Assembly: GCF_021155765.1 (NCBI RefSeq)
Contig: NC_060118.1
Location: 12,207,146 to 12,271,145 of the forward strand
Source of the DNA: Diprion similis
Taxonomy: Eukaryota > Arthropoda > Insecta > Hymenoptera > Diprionidae
Length of the DNA: 64,000 bases
Reading direction: 5' to 3'
The position numbers and the translations under genes are program-made. This document shows, piece by piece, positions 27,901-39,236 of this stretch (positions within the stretch are counted from its first letter, which is position 1; every line of letters starts with the position of its first letter). The notes under the pieces are model-generated. The model worked only from the letters and a program-made list of their open reading frames with translations. It did no database searches and was not told the DNA's origin.

Positions 27901-30153
27901 CACCCTAATATATATATATATATATACATATATTTCTCTTTTATCCACTTCTTTCCTCTTTTTCGCGGCAAAAAAAAATAATTTTTTTATTCCGCGTCCG
28001 TATTATGGATATACCTATAGTGAGTTACATAAAGCTGACATCTTTTTTTTTCTATTCTATCCACCATGATGCGAGTCTTAGGTGTGTAACACGTACTCTC
28101 TCGCATCTATCATCAGTATTCACTATACATCGTTTATCGAATTGATGTAAAATTTGAAATAGGATCTAACAAAATGTTCAATTTTGCAAAGAAAGCATAT
28201 ATATATATATATATATATACACAATAATTACATATATAGACATACGTACACACACAACTTCGGTTAAACCCTGTAACAAATCTGTCGTACATACAGGGTA
28301 TACATACAGACACAGGATACCCATAGGTTATACAATATATATGTATAAAATAAATTAAAGCGGTAAACCACCGCCGCAAATGGTAGGTACTCGAAAATGC
28401 GCTGCAGCAGCAGCAGTAGCAACAGCGTGGGCATAGAAATTTCAGAGAGATAGAGAGAGAGAGAGAGAGGGATGGAGCGGCGAGAGGGGTTGAAACGAGA
28501 GAGCCGATAAAGTGCAGAGGGTTGCACTGCAGGCAAGGGTATAGGTAGGTACATACATACGTATACACCATACACCACCGCTTTTGTTTATGCAAATCGT
28601 TTATACCGCGTGACTTGGAACCGGAATCGGATAGCGATTTACAAATTCAACCAAGAGACAAACGATAGGTATGTACATATAATACATACACTATACATGT
28701 ATATTATACATACATACACATATATAAGTATGTACCTGTTCGGCCTGTTCAAAAAAAGGTTTTTTAGTTAGACTTTCATTTTCTCCGAGATTTTCGCACT
28801 TCTTCACTAAATTAGGTATATCAATTCCAGTAAAAACACACGAAAATTTTCGAATTTCCGAAAATAGCCCTCTTTTTAACGAAATTTCAACGTCGTCGAG
28901 GCGGTGGAAGAGAAATTTTTTCTTTTCAATTGTCAGATGCACCAAAAAGTTGAAAAAAAAAATTATGAGCGACGTTTCAAAATTCAAATTTTGAACTAAA
29001 ACTTTCGGAAACTTATTTTTTTTTTTTTTTTGTCTATAAAATTATACTGTAACGAGAAAAGAAATTTTGAAAAAAAAAAAAAAATCGATTTTTGACGATT
29101 TCTGACGTTTCAAAAAATGTGGAGCTACCTCTTAAAATTTTTTTTTTAACTGTCCTTTGGATTGGGCTCTTAAAACATCAAAAACTAACATTTTGTCACA
29201 CGAGACTCGAAAAAAAAAAAAAAAAATAGTCGGTTTTTTTGCGCCACCGACACAACTCGCGTCGAAAGTTCGAATATGCAGAAGGCAAACAAACGCAAGC
29301 AAGTAGTTACGTTTACCTACGTAATGCAACGTCTTTGCAGGGTTTCCGTCACACGTAGTCAAAATATACTTTACATTTCGTAATATTACACCATGCACCA
29401 AAACTTTGCTAATTAACGAAAGAAGCCATCACCATGCTGCGAACTGTGGGTGGTTTCTACTTCAAGTATCAACTATACGCGCACGTAGGTTACACGAAAT
29501 TGTACGTTAGTCGTTAATTAACAAACAGGGGTGTACAAAATCGCTGCCAACGCATTATTCTATAGTTTAACACGCGTCTGACGTAGGTAATAATAAGGGG
29601 GGGGGGGGGGGGGGGGTTACAGCGGCACCCCCCTAAAAAATTTGGCTTTTTTTTTACATTTTTGATAAATTTTCGTTTTTGTTTTTTTTTTTGTTTTTTT
29701 TTTTTCCAAAGTAGAACAGAAATAAATTAATTTCATGGTAAAACGCTTGGAGTCGAATTTTGTAAGAATTTTCTATCAGTCACAATATTAAAAAAAAAAA
29801 AATCAGTGCTTCGTTATCGTGACGATATTCTCAAAAGTTGAAAGAAAAAAATTTGTTTTTTCTCACCAAATGATAAAATTTTTACAAACCTAGGATAAAA
29901 ATTAATATGTATACAATATTCCATAGATACGACAAGAAATATCCAGATATTTTCATCATTTTTTTCTCCAGTAACTATCCCTACAATTCCCCGAGAATTC
30001 CTTGATTCGATAATTTCCATTAATATACTGTAAACCCTGGTATATACTCGTCTTATCGTCAAAGGGTTAAGGATACCTAAGGGCCAAGGATTGAGAAAAT
30101 TCGTCAATTGATTGATCGGGAACGCCCCGCAAAGATATCGAGCGCAAGTAAAC

Positions 30154-30187
<34 letters not shown>

Positions 30188-32005
30188 AGGGCGTATATAT
30201 AGTTTGATTGATGAACTAATCAGGCATTTACTCCGTAACCGCGGCATCAACAGCATCAGCAACGTCGGATATACATAAGTATTAATAAAAATATATATTA
30301 TTAAATTATATTAAGTATATTATATCACAATACGTAATACAAATCGTAGAGAGGAATTGGAAGTATGTAAGAACGAAAGTACGAAACAGCTTTCAGAGAG
30401 AAAAGGATAGATAGATAGATAAATGGGAGATTATGTGTAGCTGGTAGAATGAATGGACGGCGAGAGACTTTGCGGGATGAGAAAAAAAAAAAAAAAAAAA
30501 GAAGAAGAAGTAGAGATTTAAGAGAGGAGGAAGAGAAAGAGGAAGAGGAAGAGGAAGGGCAGAAGAAGAGAAAATCCGTTCACCTCGACGGGCAGCAAAC
30601 CGTCTGGAAGGCTTTAATCGCGTTGAAAACGGAATAGAAAAAAAAACGAGTTCCGATTCCTCGATCACATCCCCCCCCTTTAATCTGCAAAATTTGTGCG
30701 GTGATGCATATTTCCGTATGAATATGTAATATATATATTATCTAAAAAATGTTTACATTTTATATGAAAAATTATATTTAATTATCGTTTTTTAAAATGT
30801 GAAGAAAAAATTCTATACACGGATCAGTAGATTTGTGTCGAAGCCGATGAGAAAATAGTTATCGCAATTGGTCGTCTTCTTTTAGCATTTTAGATTTTCA
30901 TTCGCTCTGAAGAGACCAACTGCTGACAATCCGATCGGAGGATTGAAAATCAACTCCCAACAGCGTCAGTTGTTTGTCGTCCTTTTCTACGAAAGGTTCG
31001 CGGGGAAGAACGTCACTAACTGCGCCACATCTCCTTCGGCTGCCACGCAGAGTTGACACATTTCTACTCGCGAATATCTTTGGCTGACGTGCCTTGTATT
31101 CGCTTTGTTTGTGAGTAAATTTTTAATCCTTTTTCTCGATTAACGTTGCCTAGTTTTCGCATAGTAAGCTCACGTTATCGCCGCACGACTCGGCGAGTTT
31201 CGAATTCCATTTTTTACCACCAAAACAGCTCTTTTCTATCGCCGAGCAAGAGGTCGACGACGTCGTTGATCGTCCTTCGGATTTCTCTCCATCTTTGAGA
31301 TTTTCCTCTCAATATCGTCTCGTTTCAATTGTCTCGATTCCGATAACCGCGTCTCAGCCTTAATTCGTCTCTCGACAGTTTATTTCGCATTTCGTCAATG
31401 ATTCCTCCTGTCGCCTCTGCGTCGATATCGGTCATCGAGTCACGCTGCTCGAGTTTTGTGAATCCCGATGAATCATCGCTCGAGTTCTCTTCGTTATCAA
31501 TGGAAAGTCACCTCGACACGCGTTGCGCGGTTATTTTAAACAACGAATCGGCCTTAATTGATTAATATTAAAAATCTGAACCTCGATCACTTTCCATCAT
31601 CAATCGACTGCGGTTATAATTCATAATTTTACTCCTTCAACCTGATCCATACCGAGAAGCCTGACCCAAAATTTCCGTGGTGATTGTTGACCACTGAAAT
31701 TCAGTGCGATTGTTTCATTTTTTTTCCGACAGATCCAAAGTCTCCGTTCCGCCCCGGTGAAAACTCCATTGGCCAACGATCCAACGGACAGAGGAATCAG
31801 CAACAGATTGGACAAAGCAATGGGATGGGCCGGTTACGATGATCCGAGAGAAAGCAAAATCCGCGCGGGCATTCACGCTGGTTACCATGAGTATCAATAC
31901 CGCAGGACCGGAAATCCGAGAGAACATGAACGCGCCAAGGATCAATGGGGTGTCGTCACCGGCGGTGCGAGAAACAATTTGCAAAAATATGACGCGCAGC
32001 ATTAA
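22807..32005 (+). CDS. Unrecognised small secreted protein, three-exon model
   Basis: I do not recognise this protein. The model joins 22807-22882, 23104-23165 and 31733-32005. Frames agree: exon 1 ends in phase 1 before GTGAGT; exon 2 follows ATGTTTCAG and ends in phase 0 before GTAAGC; exon 3 follows a pyrimidine tract and CCGACAG and runs open to TAA. The sum is 411 bases, 136 residues. Residues 1-25 form a textbook signal peptide (MKQVAAM, hydrophobic core, VVGVVAQ). The rest is hydrophilic, rich in Arg, Gly, Asp and Asn, with Trp in GWAGY and DQWGV, and no cysteine or membrane segment. Codons in exon 3 show a coding-like purine-first bias. AATAAA signals lie at 32201 and 32222. Exon 1 and exon 3 are each credible; the link across 8.6 kb, holding several transposons, is inference, and a further exon could be missing. 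Confidence 0.5.
24164..24191. repeat. 28-base poly-G run
   Basis: Uninterrupted G. Frames on both strands read as poly-Gly or poly-Pro and are artefacts. Confidence 0.9.
24372..24600 (+). mobile_element. Foldback MITE, family 1, copy 2 (truncated)
   Basis: Starts TTAGGTTGGCG with a run of A, then carries the arm motifs GTCTCGTGTGACAAAATG, TTAGTTTTTGATGTTTT and CTCCAAAGGACAGTTG. It then passes into TTTGATTTTTAATTCAT, the reverse complement of the internal segment in copies 1 and 3. It breaks off near 24600, so the second arm is missing. Confidence 0.8.
27283..27908. mobile_element. Foldback MITE, family 1, copy 3 (complete, 626 bp)
   Basis: This is the only full copy. It begins TTAGGGTGGCGCAAAAA and ends TTTTTTTGCGCCACCCTAA, a perfect outer inverted repeat. 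Inversion continues through arms of roughly 170-190 bp: GTGTGACATAATGTTAGTTT pairs with AACTAACATTTTGTCGCAC, and the GAGCCCGCTCCAAAGGACAG region with its counterpart. The centre of about 260 bp holds CGCTCATAATTTG and CGAGCGACC. There is no ORF. It sits within (TA)n on both sides, consistent with a TA target as used by Tc1/mariner-type transposases (family assignment inferred). Confidence 0.9.
28936..29248 (-). mobile_element. Foldback MITE, family 1, copy 4 (truncated)
   Basis: Contains the internal segment ATGCACCAAAAAGTTG onward and one full arm ending GCGCCACC. The last bases (CTAA in copy 3) are replaced by GACAC, and the left arm is absent. It is therefore a broken copy, in the opposite internal orientation to copy 3. 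Confidence 0.8.
29249..31732. other. Right part of presumed large intron
   Basis: Contains a G run of about 20 near 29600, (CGA)n near 30147-30186 and AT-rich DNA. Bases 30900-31560 are distinctly GC-richer and non-repetitive, with a 55-codon ATG frame at 31398-31565. They could hold an alternative promoter or leader for the exon at 31733, but nothing is decisive. Confidence 0.4.
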
Positions 32006-32636
32006 TCAGGAGGAGAGAAAAAAATTACGACGATATATGTACGTCCGTATATAAAAATATACCGTTTATAAGATATTTGCTTCTTACTCGTGATGAATCG
32101 AGAAATAATAATAATAATAATAATAATTAATTAATTCCTACGCGTTGTACTCAATTTTTTACTTTTTTTTTTTTTTTATTCTCCTTCTCAACGCATATTA
32201 AATAAATATTCTATGTATTTCAATAAATATACTGTAAATTTACCAAGCAATAATTGTAACAATTTTATTCCTCGAAACTTTTCGTATTATTTATAGAATT
32301 TCATTACAGACGCTCGCGTGAAGTTTTCGCAACGAAATTTTACAACGATATGAAGTAATTTTCCAGAAAAAAGGATTTTTAACAACAGACGTAAAAAATA
32401 AAGAAGACGACAAAAAACAAACAAGAAAAAAAAAAAAACTACGCGTTTCAACATTTGGACCAATAAAACACACAAGAGACACGAGTAGTAATTGAACACA
32501 ATTATTATACGATCTACAGCGTGAGGGAGAGTATGAAGTAATAATAATAATAACAATAATGATAAGGGAGAGATATCAAATAAATATACTGTTAATAAAA
32601 ACTTTTCAATTGATTTGGCGCATCTTTTTTCACTCC

Positions 32637-32681
<45 letters not shown>

Positions 32682-32705
32682 AATTATTAACGACACCATC
32701 CTCTA

Positions 32706-32762
<57 letters not shown>

Positions 32763-35008
32763 ATGATGTGATTACGATTCGTGAACAATGAGTAACAAAA
32801 ACACCTCTAACAATAAGGAAAATCGTCGCGTGTATTTACACACACACAGACACACACGTAGACAAACATTGTACGTGTATTATCAACAAACCGTAGTGTG
32901 CTGTGATTTTATAGACACAGCTGTTTGCGTATAATGTATGTACATACATATATATATATATATAGAAACATATGTACAATGTATGTACATACATACGTGT
33001 AAATACACACCGACTAATCGTGAAAGCATGAAAGTAAATATTAGACATCCGCAGAGCGTGTGTGGTTATGCACACACAATGTTACGTGTATATACTATAA
33101 TCATAAAGTAAAAGTAAAAGTAAAGTAAAAATTAATAAATCAATCACGAAATTGCAGGCGGTGTGTAAATGGCGGAAGAATGATGATTATGATAATGATG
33201 ATGATGATGACACAGCTGCTCGTATTGAGCGGAATTTTAATCTCATTTTAATAAAAGAACTGATGCTGCTGCTTAAACACACACGTACGTGTAGTAAATT
33301 TTTATTTAAATATACTATAAGTATTCTATATAGATAAAGAGCAAGACGTTGTTTTATATGTATAATAAGGCGTCTCGTTTTTATCCACGATTCCAATATC
33401 GTCGCACGAAATCGACAAGCAAAAGGACGAAAACGAAGGAAGGAAGGAAGGAAGGAAGGAAGGAAGAAATGAAAAGCTGATGAGAAGAGGGAGAGACAAA
33501 CAGAGAAAGAGAAAGAGACGCTGTTATTTTTATTAAGATGGCTTCCTCTGGCCGATGATGCCGGTTGAGCCACCCCCGACAGCGTCCCTCCCTCCCTCCC
33601 TCCCACCCTTCCGCCCTCATTCCGCTCATTTATTTCATTGCCCCCCTCCGGTTAAGGCAAATAACAGTATAATTGTTATTTGGAAGAACGCCACGTTCCT
33701 CCCTCCCGCCCTCCCTCCCTATCCACCCTCTCCCTTCCAGCAAAACCGTTCGTGAACTTTTAATAGACCGAAGTCCTCTACAGTGTTGTGGAGGGAAAAA
33801 AAAAAAAAAAAAACAAAAAAAAAACAACTTACAGATGTACTTAAATAACTTTCTCTCTACGATTATATTAGAGATTGTTTTTTCATCATCTATATCTGCA
33901 TATATATCTATGAATCATCATCATCATCATCTTTGTAGATGATTGAAGGTTAGCAACGTTATAACGTAATATATGAAACGTAAAATATTAAAAAAAATCA
34001 CTATTTTGTTTTATGACTTCTAAGTAATTAAATTTTTATTCACCTACTAAGCTTCGCTTTAACGATTTACGGAATTTTTTTATATAGAATCCTAATACCT
34101 CGTATACTTTTTAGGATAAGTTTTCGAGAGAGAGAGATAGAGAGAACGAGAAAAAAAAAAAAATTTACCCAAGTCTCTGGGGAAATGATTTTTTTTTTTT
34201 TGTTTCTTTTTCTTTTTCTTTTTCTTTTTCTTTTTCTTTTTCTTTTTCCACTGACAAATAAATATCCAACAAGATACTCGAAAAATCTTGCCTGAGGTAT
34301 GAAAATTTCCAAAGTCTAGACCAAGATCGGACCGTCGGTTTTCGCCTCCAACACTTTTTGAGCTTTTCGAAGGTGATGAAAAGAAAAAAAAAAAAAAAAA
34401 GTTGAAGAAAAAAGATTTTTTATTATATATTGATATTTTTTTGCTCGCTGCTTTTAAAAATTTTCGAACATCTTGACCCGAGATTTCGAAGATGGAAAAA
34501 AAAAAAGAAAAAAAAAAAAAAACATTTCGCCACCTCATTTCGACGAAATCCAATCAATGAAATTTATCATTAGCAATAATCTTTTCATCGTAATATAATT
34601 AATTGTAAGAGTGTTTAACGACGGATGAATTAATGAATAATAGGAGCGTGATTTTCGCTGAACGCCGACCAAAACACACGCAAATATTATCTGCACACAG
34701 ACGGAAGAAATGCAGGTCCATTCTGTGTCATATTATCATTAGGTTCGCGCTCGAATGATCGAAGCTCGTTCGATTCTCTACGGTTGATGATAAATCAGCG
34801 TTCGTTGCACACTGCATTGCATTGCATTGCATCCTCTCCTCTCTCTCTCTCTTTCTATCTGTCTCTCTCCTTTCCGCTCAACATCACCATCGTTATTTAG
34901 CAGAATGCAATATACGCAGGTGTATGGTCCTGAACACGGAGTGTCGTCGTAATAAAATCTGCCAAATCATATCGCAACGTTTACCGAACACGAATATATA
35001 TATATATA
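32006..35008. other. Downstream spacer with repeats
   Basis: Contains two likely poly(A) signals (32201, 32222) for the secreted-protein gene, then (GA)n at 32641-32677, (TA)n near 32707-32755, (GGAA)n near 33436-33465 and a (CTTTTT)n hexamer array near 34200-34248. No gene was recognised. Confidence 0.55.
34200..34248. repeat. (CTTTTT)n hexanucleotide repeat
   Basis: About eight units of a T5C hexamer following a poly-T stretch. Confidence 0.9.
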
Positions 35009-35028
35009 TAGGGTGGCGCAAAAAAACC

Positions 35029-35067
<39 letters not shown>

Positions 35068-35177
35068 TCTCATGTGACAAAATGTTAGTTTTTGATGTTT
35101 TAAGAGCCCACTCCAAAGAACAGTTGAAAAAAAAAAAATTTAAGAGGTCGCTCCACATTTTTTAAAACGTCAGAAAT
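35009..35177 (+). mobile_element. Foldback MITE, family 1, copy 5 (single arm)
   Basis: One arm only: TAGGGTGGCGCAAAAAAACC, a T run, GTGACAAAATGTTAGTTTTT, CCACTCCAAAGAACAGTTG, ending at AAACGTCAGAAAT. It starts immediately after a (TA)n tract. No internal region or second arm follows. Confidence 0.8.
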
Positions 35178-35287
35178 ATTATAGTAATAAATAAACAACA
35201 ACACGCTGCTGTAAAATAATCTGTATAAATAAATCATACGTTCATTAGAAGCGTATAAAGTAATATGCGACGAATGATTTGCGAACG

Positions 35288-35330
<43 letters not shown>

Positions 35331-35813
35331 TATACACTACACTGCATCTGATAGACGAGAAAGTATATATGCTGCGCACAGAATAGACTGAGGGAGAGAG
35401 AGAAAGAGAGAGAGAGAGAGAGAAAGAAAAAGATCAATCATTTGATATCACTGTTTATTTAGGCATGTGTGGGATCCATAGATTATATATATATATATAT
35501 ATATATAGATCATGCATTTTATATATAATTATATATTTATGTTAGAAACGCGGGGGACGTTAAAAACGAGAATAACATAAATTCACACCCATGAAAGTGT
35601 TGCTTATATATAGAGATTGATTGATCAATGATCATATTATATCACGACAATTATAATTCATTTATCATCTCGTCTCTCGACCTCCTTACCTCCTCCCCCC
35701 GTTAAACATTAAACAACAACATACTACTGAATAATTAATCAATTACCTAACCACCGACACAATTCCGTCGTCGTGTGTCAATAGCTTTAGTCTACATATA
35801 TATATATATATAT

Positions 35814-36141
35814 GGGATATTCCACGCCAACTCGACCAGTGTAAAACAATAAAAATTAAAAACTTTCGAATTAGATAATGATAAAAATAGAATAGTTTAA
35901 AAAATTTTGGCCCACGTTTTCCTTGACGGGGAGATGGGGGAGGTGTTTCGTGTTATTCACTGAATATTTTTACAATTGTTTTCACATTTTTAAAAATGGA
36001 CATACAAAAAAAACCAAATTGAAAAAAATTCAGGTCGCATTTTTTACCGAGTAGAATGTTAGAAGAGAAAAAAAAAAAAACCATTAAACAATTTTCAGAT
36101 TATCGGAGTTTAACACTGGTCGAGTTGGCGTGGAATACCCC
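35814..36141. mobile_element. MITE, family 2, copy B (328 bp)
   Basis: Left end GGGATATTCCACGCC followed by AACTCGACCAGTGT; right end the inverse, ACACTGGTCGAGTTGG then CGTGGAATACCCC. This gives an inverted repeat of about 28-30 bp with very few mismatches. The interior is AT-rich, without an ORF. It is embedded in (TA)n on both sides. Confidence 0.85.
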
Positions 36142-37144
36142 ATATATATATATATATATACACACAATAAATGGATCACTCTCCTCAATGCGTTATAATA
36201 ATAAGCTTTCGGAGAGTAGTGGTGGTGGATATAGTTTAACTTGTAGGGATCGTAAGAGCTTCTCACTGCCACGGTACCTACATCCTCCACCTCCTTCCTT
36301 CTTCCTCCTTCTCCTTCTCCTCCTCATCTGTTACTAAACTTTATTGCTCTACTCTATCAAAGAACGAGAAAGAGAGAGAGAGAGAGGGAGAGAAAATCTT
36401 CCCTTTGTTACCCCGTGTGTTTGTGTGAAGAGTTTGAATCGACCACTTCCGGTCAGCATAGTCCGAGACGTTTGACCCTAATTATATCACGTATGTTGGT
36501 ATATACATCATGAAATTACAACAACAAGGTAAAATATGCAACGGCGTTTTATTGGGGGAAATAACCGCGTCGTCTCATCCCCCCCCCCCCCCCCAACCCC
36601 TTTACCAACCGCCGGTGAGTAAAAATCTCACTCAACGCAACATGATTCCATCATGTGATGGAACGCGATGCATTTTGCGGAGCGAAAGAAATTTCGACGC
36701 GTGACTTTTCAAAAATATAAAAAAAAAAATTGTAAACAGTTTTGAGAGAAGATAGTAGGAAAAAAAAAAAAAAATAAAAAAAATGAAATGAAATAAAGAA
36801 CGAAAAAATTAAAATCCTGTCATATTGTTTGGATGAGACTTGAACGTTTCCAAATTCGTTGAAAACAAAACGAAACAAAAAACAATTTGTAAATCAATGC
36901 TTCTCTTATATTTCGATGGATATGGTTACATCAACGATACTAACTTCAATATTGTGATATTTAAAGCAACCCGTGACGATATTTTAAAGATCGATAAAGA
37001 AAAATCGTTTAACATCTTTTAATGACAATTTAACACTACTAAGAAAATCTGTTTTATCCATCGAATAGATAAAAAAAATTGAGCGAAAATTTTACGATTC
37101 TTTTTCACGTCTATGCCTGACGCCAAACTATCTCATGTATAATA

Positions 37145-37275
<131 letters not shown>

Positions 37276-38116
37276 AATATGCATGAAAAATAATTTGCAT
37301 TTTATGGTCAACAGCGTGACTAACTAGGCTGCACACGACATGCAGCTTTCCGATGGACGTCGAAATAGCATTGCAGCAGCGTTTCGCCTCGAAAATGCAA
37401 CGAATTCAGAGAGATAGAATCGGATGGGGAAAATCAAACCATCCTCGCCTTTCACTCTCTCTCTCTCTCTCTCCCTCTTTCTCTCTCTCTCTCTGAGTAA
37501 TAAATAACATTTATATATCGGGGTCGTTATACATATATAATCCACAACCACCACCACCAGGGTGACTGCAGGCGTTGACTTTGTTTATTTCTGATTAATT
37601 GGAAAATACGGATGCTGCGAGCGTTATTATTATTGTTATTATTATTGTCATATATAAAGCTCCGGTGTTATATATATATACAGTATTACATGTTTTATAC
37701 AACGAAACGTGTATGTGTGAGAGAGAGTCGTGTACATTCTCAACATCTTCATTCTCGAATGAGATAATATGAAATTCGAAAATGAAATAATTTTTTTCAA
37801 TATCTCAAACCCCCGATACTGTAATAGAATTAATTAGAATGAAACTTTTATTTTCAAAGAGTTCTTTTTTCACACGTTTGTCTTTCAACTCTAGCTGCTC
37901 TAGCTGCTTCTGCAGTTTCGTGATATTTGGTGCGGAATAATTTATAAAGTAAATTTTGAAATACATGCATTTTACGCACACACATCGAATTAATGAAATA
38001 ATTATTACAATACGAATAACATCCGTCCTACAATTCGATCCTCAGAAAAATTTACGATATATGTGTAATACATACAATACATGTATATCCACGTTTTATA
38101 CACATATATGTATACT

Positions 38117-38151
<35 letters not shown>

Positions 38152-39142
38152 GAAGACAAAACTGTTCTCTACTTCCGTGCATACGCGCATGCTGTGTAGA
38201 AAAAGTTTCTAGTCTTGATTAATAATCATGGTGCAGGAGGGCGGACATCATGCTTCACAGTATCTCATTCTCGGTGTAAACTTTTAATCAGCAAAAATAT
38301 TCACCAATGATGACAAATCGCATGTATCTATAAAGGAATATTCCGCAATTGTTTTCAATCGCAATCTAGGACGGTGTAAAGAAAAACGAAAACGATGAAT
38401 GGAACAGGCAGTAAAAAGTCAACACAGCACCAGCGAGTTGGTCTCTCGTACATATTGTGCGAATATGAGATTGAGAGAGTGAGAGTGAGAGAGACGCAGA
38501 CGTCGTCTGCGGCCGACGTGAGCTGCGGTTGAACGAAGCGGCATAAAATTTCTCTCGAGTGGTTTACACTTGACTAGAGAGAAGCTTTTTCAACAAACAG
38601 TTCAGCTCGTTCGTCTCGTCTCGTTCGCGTCCCAACCTTTCGCAATTGTTCGAGCTAATCAATGCCCTGAAAGTGCACCCACCCTCTTCGTGGTTGCGGA
38701 AAGGGAGACGAAGAGAGAGAGAAAGAGGGGGGAGAAAAAGTTTTCACCCTCTTTCATTGCCGTAGCGCCAGCTCTTCGTTGCATGTACATACAAGTGGTC
38801 AACAATAATTAGCAGCGTGTGACGAGGACAATTGAATAATTACTAGTTAAACCAACAAAATGGTTAGCATCTTCAAAAAAAGCTTGAAATATAAAATTGT
38901 TCTACACATTTTTAGCGACGGTGTAACTTTTGAACGACTTGACCGATTGAGGTCATGTTTATGCAATATATTTGTACCATCGAGACGATGGTTCGCAGCT
39001 ATAGAAAGATTCATTTTTTTTTACCACGGGGTTAGATTGTAATAAGTTCGGTTTTAGGTTAGGTCGTTAAAATTTCGATGCGGGCGAAGCCGCGAAGTAG
39101 TAATAAGTTTTGGAAAGAAAGGGAGAATAAATGGTTACTCAC

Positions 39143-39236
39143 GTGCCGTATCGGCGACTTCCGGATGCAGGGCGAGCAGCAGGGGAAGCAGGAGAAGCAG
39201 GGCGGCACGGACGGAGGTATTCGGGATTCGTTCCAT
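39143..39236 (-). CDS. Signal-peptide first coding exon of an unidentified gene
   Basis: Read on the - strand, the ATG at 39236 opens 31 codons plus one base, ending before a consensus GTGAGT donor (phase 1). The peptide starts MERIPNTSVR, continues with a dense leucine core (AALLLLLPLLLAL) and then HPEVADTA. It is a classic signal sequence with an Ala-containing cleavage region. Phase-1 introns just after a signal peptide are common in secreted and receptor genes. The DNA upstream (39237-40900) is GC-rich, which suits a 5' UTR and promoter. Downstream exons must lie to the left, in the 39 kb desert or beyond the window; I could not find them, so the gene is unnamed. A chance ORF of this composition next to a perfect donor is possible but unlikely. 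Confidence 0.55.

Noticed and set aside
31733-31846. Phase-1 reading of the exon at 31733, giving a short Gln/Asn-rich tail
   Set aside because: Possible if exon 1 (22882) spliced directly to it, but the intervening exon at 23104-23165 brings the splice into phase 0, where the frame stays open much longer with coding-like codons.
38860-39042. 60-codon frame near the orphan signal-peptide exon
   Set aside because: It is on the opposite strand to that exon and lacks splice context. The wording resembles dispersed repeat DNA more than a gene.
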